This document shows, piece after piece, positions 60,362 through 64,000 of a DNA stretch of 64,000 nucleotides. The stretch's first letter is position 1. Each line of letters opens with the position of its first letter. Below the pieces are notes generated by a model, which saw only the letters and a list, made by a program, of their open reading frames with translations, was not told the DNA's origin and made no database searches. The DNA is from Nevskia soli DSM 19509 (GTDB taxonomy: Bacteria; Pseudomonadota; Gammaproteobacteria; Nevskiales; Nevskiaceae). The position numbers were made by a program, and so were the translations under genes. The stretch covers positions 124,001 through 188,000 of the forward strand of contig NZ_JONR01000006.1 in NCBI RefSeq assembly GCF_000711955.1, in the 5' to 3' direction.

Positions 60362-61002
60362 GGATGGGCGGGTCGCGCCAGACGCCGTTCTACGACTGCA
60401 TCGACCTGTCCCAGGTCGGACTCGCCCTGCCGGATCAATTCGAGCAAGGGCGCCGAAGGCAGGAAATCGCAGATCAGGTGGGTCCGCGCCTGTTCGGGGT
60501 GGGCATTCCAGACGCCGTGGCGGTTGGAGTTGTTGAGCGCCCATATTTCACTCGACCGCATCCGGTAAACCCTGCCACCGCAATACATCAGCATCCGCTC
60601 GTTGGTGACGATGGGAATATGCAGGCGCAGGGTCTTGTTGAAATAGTCGGCACGGTCGATGTGCGTCGCGATTACCGCACCGGCAGGCAGCTTGGCCAGC
60701 AGGCAGCGCATCGGCTGCGCCGGAATCAGGGCACCGATGATCTCGCGGATATATGGCAGCCACTGCAGCGGCGGCCGGTCCTCGATCGGCAGATCTCCCT
60801 CCGCCGGAGCGTGGCCGCGCAGAAAAACCGCTTCGGCGGCGCTGTGCACGCCGATGCGGCCGCCGCGGCCGCCCCAAAGCTGCGCGGGCAGTCCCGCAAG
60901 CTCGGCCTCCAGGCGTGGCGCATCGACAGCGAGCGGCAAGCGAACACAGGCCCCGATCAGGGCCAGCTTGTCGATCGCCGGCTCAGCGGGCAACGTCAGC
61001 AT
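60358..61002 (-). CDS. Aspartyl/asparaginyl beta-hydroxylase, single domain
   Basis: This 214-residue protein is an AspH-type beta-helix with iron histidines in 'PAGAVIATHIDRADYFNKTL' and 'WALNNSNRHGVWNAHPEQAR', and a terminal 'THLICDFLP' strand. It is more like the AspH half of the fusion protein (RVRIHIPVVT compared with TLRLHIPIVT) than like the TPR-AspH pair. It is the first gene of a two- or three-gene unit with the sulfotransferase and TIGR03032, 204 bp downstream of the rplQ end and beyond its terminator. Confidence 0.88.
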   Translation of the reverse strand: MLTLPAEPAIDKLALIGACVRLPLAVDAPRLEAELAGLPAQLWGGRGGRIGVHSAAEAVFLRGHAPAEGDLPIEDRPPLQWLPYIREIIGALIPAQPMRCLLAKLPAGAVIATHIDRADYFNKTLRLHIPIVTNERMLMYCGGRVYRMRSSEIWALNNSNRHGVWNAHPEQARTHLICDFLPSAPLLELIRQGESDLGQVDAVVERRLARPAHP

Positions 61003-61160
61003 GGTGGCGGCCGTGAAGAAATGACGGGGCTCCGATTACTGGAAGGAGCGCCCGGTCCGGCCGGATCGCGGCGGCTCCCGCAAAATGTTCATGCCGTTTT
61101 ATACCGCGTATCGCCTTGCCTTGCATCCCGCCATCGACGACGGAAAAACAGCCCAGGCAA

Positions 61161-61185
61161 CAAAACGGGCGCCGAAGCGCCCGTT
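61161..61185 (-). terminator. Intrinsic terminator of the ribosomal alpha operon
   Basis: The 10-bp stem aaacgggcgc/gcgcccgttt (61162-61171 with 61176-61185) has a TTCG loop on the minus strand. It runs straight into T-rich DNA on both sides, so it can work in both directions. Confidence 0.92.
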
Positions 61186-61206
61186 TATTTTGCCGCTGCT
61201 AAAAGC

Positions 61207-61596
61207 TCAGGCAGCCGCAGTCTCCGCATCCTCACCCACCGGACGGTCAACCAGTTCGACATAGGCCATCGGCGCACTGTCGCCGGGGCGGAAGCCGCAG
61301 CGCAGAATGCGCAGGTAGCCGCCGGGGCGCTTGGTGTAGCGCGGGCCCAGCTCGTTGAACAGCTTCTGCACCGCATCGCGATCACGCAGGCGGTTGAACA
61401 CCAGGCGGCGGTTGGCGACGCTGTCTTCCTTGGCGCGGGTGATCAGCGGCTCGGCGACGCGGCGCAGTTCCTTGGCCTTCGGCACCGTGGTGCGGATCAG
61501 CTCGTGCTGGATCAGCGACACGGCCATGTTCTGCATGGTGGCCTTGCGGTGGCTGGTGGTACGGCCGAGGCGGCGGCCGGCTACTTTGTGGCGCAT
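61207..61596 (-). CDS. rplQ: 50S ribosomal protein L17
   Basis: This 129-residue protein begins 'MRHKVAGRRLGRTTSHRKAT' and contains 'LIQHELIRTTVPKAKELRRV', diagnostic for L17. The C-terminal extension 'YVELVDRPVGEDAETAAA' is slightly longer than in E. coli. It is the last gene of the alpha operon, 21 bp after rpoA. Confidence 0.98.
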   Translation of the reverse strand: MRHKVAGRRLGRTTSHRKATMQNMAVSLIQHELIRTTVPKAKELRRVAEPLITRAKEDSVANRRLVFNRLRDRDAVQKLFNELGPRYTKRPGGYLRILRCGFRPGDSAPMAYVELVDRPVGEDAETAAA

Positions 61597-61617
61597 CTTC
61601 TAGCTCCTGGGACTTCT

Positions 61618-62601
61618 TTAAGCAGCCACTTTCGGCGACGACCAGTTGTCGAGCTTCATGCCGAGCTCGAGGTCGTGGGCCTTAAGGGCTTCCTTGATTT
61701 CGTTGAGGGACTTCTTGCCCAGGTTCGGGGTCTTCATCAGCTCGGTCTCGGTGCGCTGCACCAGATCGCCGATGTAATAGACGTTTTCGGCCTTGAGGCA
61801 ATTGGTCGAACGCACACCCAGTTCGAGGTCGTCGATCGGACGGAACAGGATCGGGTTGAGATCCTTCTTGCTGCCGACGGCGACGGACTCTTCCTCGCCT
61901 TCCAGGTCGACGAACACCGACAACTGGTCGCGCAGGATGCGGGCGGCCAGGCGGACGCCTTCAGCGGCGTCGATGCCGCCGTTGGTGTCGACGTCCAGGA
62001 TCAGCTTGTCCAGGTCGGTGCGCTGCTCGACGCGGGCGCGCTCGACGCTGTAGCTGACCCGGCGCACCGGGCTGTAGGAGGCGTCGAGCTGCAGCACGCC
62101 GATCGACAGGCCTTCTTCCTCGTTGACCTGGGCGCGGGCGGCGGCGGGCTGGTAGCCGCGGCCGCGGGTGGCCTTCAGGGTCATGCTGAGCTTGCCGCCG
62201 GTCAGGTTGGCGATGACCAGTTCCGGGTTGACGATTTCGACGTCATGGTCGAGCTGGATGTCGCCGGCGGTGACCGGACCCTTGCCGGACTTGACCAGCT
62301 TCAGGGTGGCCGACTCGCGGGCGCTCATGCGCAGCGCGACGTTCTTGATGTTGAGCAGGATGTCGATGACGTCTTCCTGCACGCCTTCAATGGCGCTGTA
62401 CTCGTGCACCACACCCTCGATCTGGGCCTCGGTGATGGCGGCGCCGGGGATGGAGGACAGCAGGATGCGACGCAGGGCGTTGCCCAGCGTGTGACCGAAA
62501 CCGCGTTCCAGCGGCTCCAGGGTGATGCGCGCGCGCTGCGCGGAGACCTGTTCGACCTCGACCACGCGAGGCTTCAGGAAATCGGAGACAGAACCCTGCA
62601 T
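61618..62601 (-). CDS. rpoA: DNA-directed RNA polymerase alpha subunit
   Basis: This 327-residue protein has an N-terminal assembly domain with 'ITLEPLERGFGHTLGNALRR' and 'ILLSSIPGAAITEAQIEGV'. The C-terminal UP-element/activator-binding domain has 'IDDLELGVRSTNCLKAENVY' and 'NLGKKSLNEIKEALKAHDLE'. The start 'MQGSVSDFLKPR' matches the family; an in-frame upstream Met is ignored. The 109-bp gap before it (to rpsD) contains an inverted repeat. Confidence 0.98.
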   Translation of the reverse strand: MQGSVSDFLKPRVVEVEQVSAQRARITLEPLERGFGHTLGNALRRILLSSIPGAAITEAQIEGVVHEYSAIEGVQEDVIDILLNIKNVALRMSARESATLKLVKSGKGPVTAGDIQLDHDVEIVNPELVIANLTGGKLSMTLKATRGRGYQPAAARAQVNEEEGLSIGVLQLDASYSPVRRVSYSVERARVEQRTDLDKLILDVDTNGGIDAAEGVRLAARILRDQLSVFVDLEGEEESVAVGSKKDLNPILFRPIDDLELGVRSTNCLKAENVYYIGDLVQRTETELMKTPNLGKKSLNEIKEALKAHDLELGMKLDNWSSPKVAA

Positions 62602-62636
62602 AGGAATTACCTCAGTTGCTAAACCGGCCAATGGCC

Positions 62637-62698
62637 AGTGATTAGTGGCTAGTGACTAGTGAAAAGCGTCTGGACCGACCACTAATCACCAATCACTG
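62637..62698. repeat. Inverted repeat between rpsD and rpoA
   Basis: The 11-bp perfect arms are gtgattagtgg (62638-62648) and ccactaatcac (62679-62689), with further short copies of the same motif on each side (agtgactagtg, aatcactgaccacta). It could fold in the leader of rpoA within the polycistronic mRNA. Confidence 0.65.
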
Positions 62699-62710
62699 AC
62701 CACTAAAAAA

Positions 62711-63331
62711 TTACTTGGAGTACAGCTCGACCACCAGGTTCTCGTTGATGTCCGGCACGATCTGCTCGCGTTCCGGCAGCGACTTGAAGGTGCCCTTGAA
62801 GGCCTTCTCGCTGACTTCGACCCAGTCCGGGAAGCCGATCTGGGCGGCGATGGACAGGGCGGAGGCGATGCGGGTCTGGTTGCGCGACTTCTCGCGTACT
62901 TCGACCACGTCGCCGACCTGGACGCGGTAGGACGGGATGTTCACGCCCTTGCCGTTGACCACGATGCCCTTGTGGCTGACCAGCTGGCGCGCTTCGGCGC
63001 GGGTGGCGGCGAAGCCCATGCGGTACACCACGTTATCCAGGCGCTGTTCCAGCAGACGCAGCAGGTTCAGGCCGGTGGCGCCCTTGGACTTGGTCGCCTT
63101 GACGTAGTAATTGTGGAACTGGCGCTCGAGCAGACCGTACATCTGCTTCAGCTTCTGCTTCTCACGCAACTGCAGGGCGTAATCCGACAGACGCGGCTTG
63201 CGGGCACCATGCTGGCCGGGGGGCGTATCCAGCTTGCACTTGGTTTCCAGCGAGCGGCCGCGGCTCTTGAGGAGCAGGTCCACGCCGACGCGGCGCGAGA
63301 GCTTGCACTTGGGACCGATGTAACGAGCCAT
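62711..63331 (-). CDS. rpsD: 30S ribosomal protein S4
   Basis: This 206-residue protein begins 'MARYIGPKCKLSRRVGVDLL' and has the S4 domain with 'RLDNVVYRMGFAATRAEARQ' and 'LVSHKGIVVNGKGVNIPSYR'. It ends 'INENLVVELYSK'. In E. coli S4 is the translational repressor of this operon. It is 17 bp downstream of rpsK. Confidence 0.98.
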   Translation of the reverse strand: MARYIGPKCKLSRRVGVDLLLKSRGRSLETKCKLDTPPGQHGARKPRLSDYALQLREKQKLKQMYGLLERQFHNYYVKATKSKGATGLNLLRLLEQRLDNVVYRMGFAATRAEARQLVSHKGIVVNGKGVNIPSYRVQVGDVVEVREKSRNQTRIASALSIAAQIGFPDWVEVSEKAFKGTFKSLPEREQIVPDINENLVVELYSK

Positions 63332-63348
63332 GTTGCTAGATCCTCTAC

Positions 63349-63744
63349 TTAGACGCGACGGCGCTTGGACGGACGGCAGCCGTTATGCGGAATCGGCGTG
63401 ACATCGGTGATATTGGTGACCTTGAACCCGGCGGCGTTGAGCGAACGCACCGCGGACTCGCGACCCGGGCCGGGTCCCTTGATGCGGACTTCCAGATTCT
63501 TCACGCCATGCTCGGCGGCGGCAGTGGCGGCGCGCTCGGCGGCGACCTGCGCGGCGAACGGCGTGCTCTTGCGCGAGCCCTTGAAACCGCAGGAGCCGGC
63601 AGTCGACCAGGACAGGGCGTTGCCCTGGCGGTCGGTGATGATGACGATGGTGTTGTTGAACGAGGCATGGACGTGGGCAACGGCGTCGCTCACGTTCTTC
63701 TTGACTCGCTTGCGCTGCTTGGCAGCGGTATTCGGTTCGGCCAT
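63349..63744 (-). CDS. rpsK: 30S ribosomal protein S11
   Basis: This 131-residue protein contains 'VAHVHASFNNTIVIITDRQG', 'KSTPFAAQVAAERAATAAAE' and 'VTNITDVTPIPHNGCRPSKR', diagnostic for S11. It is encoded between rpsM and rpsD as in the standard alpha operon. Confidence 0.98.
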   Translation of the reverse strand: MAEPNTAAKQRKRVKKNVSDAVAHVHASFNNTIVIITDRQGNALSWSTAGSCGFKGSRKSTPFAAQVAAERAATAAAEHGVKNLEVRIKGPGPGRESAVRSLNAAGFKVTNITDVTPIPHNGCRPSKRRRV

Positions 63745-63766
63745 GGGGCTTCTTCTGCTCTAACTA

Positions 63767-64000
63767 TCAGGTCTTGCGGATGGCTTTGCGCGGGCCCTTG
63801 CGGGTACGGGCATTGGTACGGGTACGCTGACCACGAACCGGCAGGCCGCGGCGATGACGCTGGCCACGGTAGCAGCCCATGTCCATCAGGCGCTTGATGC
63901 TCATCGACACTTCGCGGCGCAGGTCACCCTCGACGGTGTACTTGCCCACTTCGGTGCGGAGCACATCCAGTTCACCCTCGGTCAGCGACTTGATCGGGGT
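63767..64000 (-). CDS. rpsM: 30S ribosomal protein S13 (5' part beyond the window)
   Basis: The last 77 residues are visible: from 'TPIKSLTEGELDVLRTEVGK' through 'GDLRREVSMSIKRLMDMGCY' to 'RGLPVRGQRTRTNARTRKG' and 'PRKAIRKT'. The reading frame runs off the right edge, so about 40 N-terminal residues are missing. It ends 22 bp before rpsK. Confidence 0.97.
   Translation of the reverse strand, partial: TPIKSLTEGELDVLRTEVGKYTVEGDLRREVSMSIKRLMDMGCYRGQRHRRGLPVRGQRTRTNARTRKGPRKAIRKT

Noticed and set aside
1..64000. tRNA, rRNA, prophage or classical insertion sequence
   Set aside because: No tRNA-like cloverleaf, rRNA segment, integrase, transposase or terminase was recognised on either strand; a dedicated scan could not be run.

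Overview
The window is GC-rich, gene-dense gammaproteobacterial chromosome. Chromosomal markers include an alpha-operon ribosomal block (rpsM-rpsK-rpsD-rpoA-rplQ), petABC followed by sspA-sspB, and the rsmI/lpoA-yraN-diaA neighbourhood. The DUF1302 pair, the TIGR03032 protein, the many TonB-linked genes and the palindromic intergenic repeats suggest Nevskiales/Solimonadaceae or a Xanthomonadales relative. That placement is inference. I saw no rRNA, tRNA, CRISPR array, prophage or classical IS element.

Layout. 1-7 kb: corC, a DUF4105 protein, a YjbR-like protein, a secreted phosphodiesterase, a histidine phosphatase and a multispanning flippase-like protein. 7-13.7 kb: a tetR-mexA-mexB-oprM type RND efflux operon with a double palindromic operator in front of tetR. 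13.8-19.6 kb: a Fur-type iron-uptake cluster (siderophore receptor, PiuC-like hydroxylase, PepSY protein, TonB, ExbB, ExbD). 19.6-20.2 kb: a gene-free mosaic of hairpin repeats. 20.2-28.3 kb: an LplT-PlsC fusion, two tandem alpha/beta hydrolases (one lacking its nucleophile), DUF2461, DUF1993 with a divergent HxlR regulator and paired operators, an MFS exporter, and rsmI. 28.4-31.5 kb: lpoA, yraN and diaA, the last two separated exactly by a palindromic element. 31.6-35.4 kb: sspB, sspA and petC, petB, petA. 35.5-40.8 kb: two DUF1302 proteins. 41-45.8 kb: oppABCD without oppF, split between oppB and oppC by a DUF559 nuclease gene framed by two copies of one palindrome.

45.9-61 kb is the most unusual part. 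It holds four aspartyl/asparaginyl beta-hydroxylase domains (one fused to a sulfotransferase, two fused to TPR repeats, one free-standing), a prolyl-4-hydroxylase-like enzyme, a TPR-2OG oxygenase and a second sulfotransferase. It also has a TIGR03032 protein, a 1025-residue TonB-dependent receptor and two small secreted proteins, one of which resembles a TonB-receptor plug fragment. I read this as a candidate protein or peptide hydroxylation/sulfation system linked to an outer-membrane receptor. 61.2-64 kb: the ribosomal alpha operon, running off the right edge inside rpsM.
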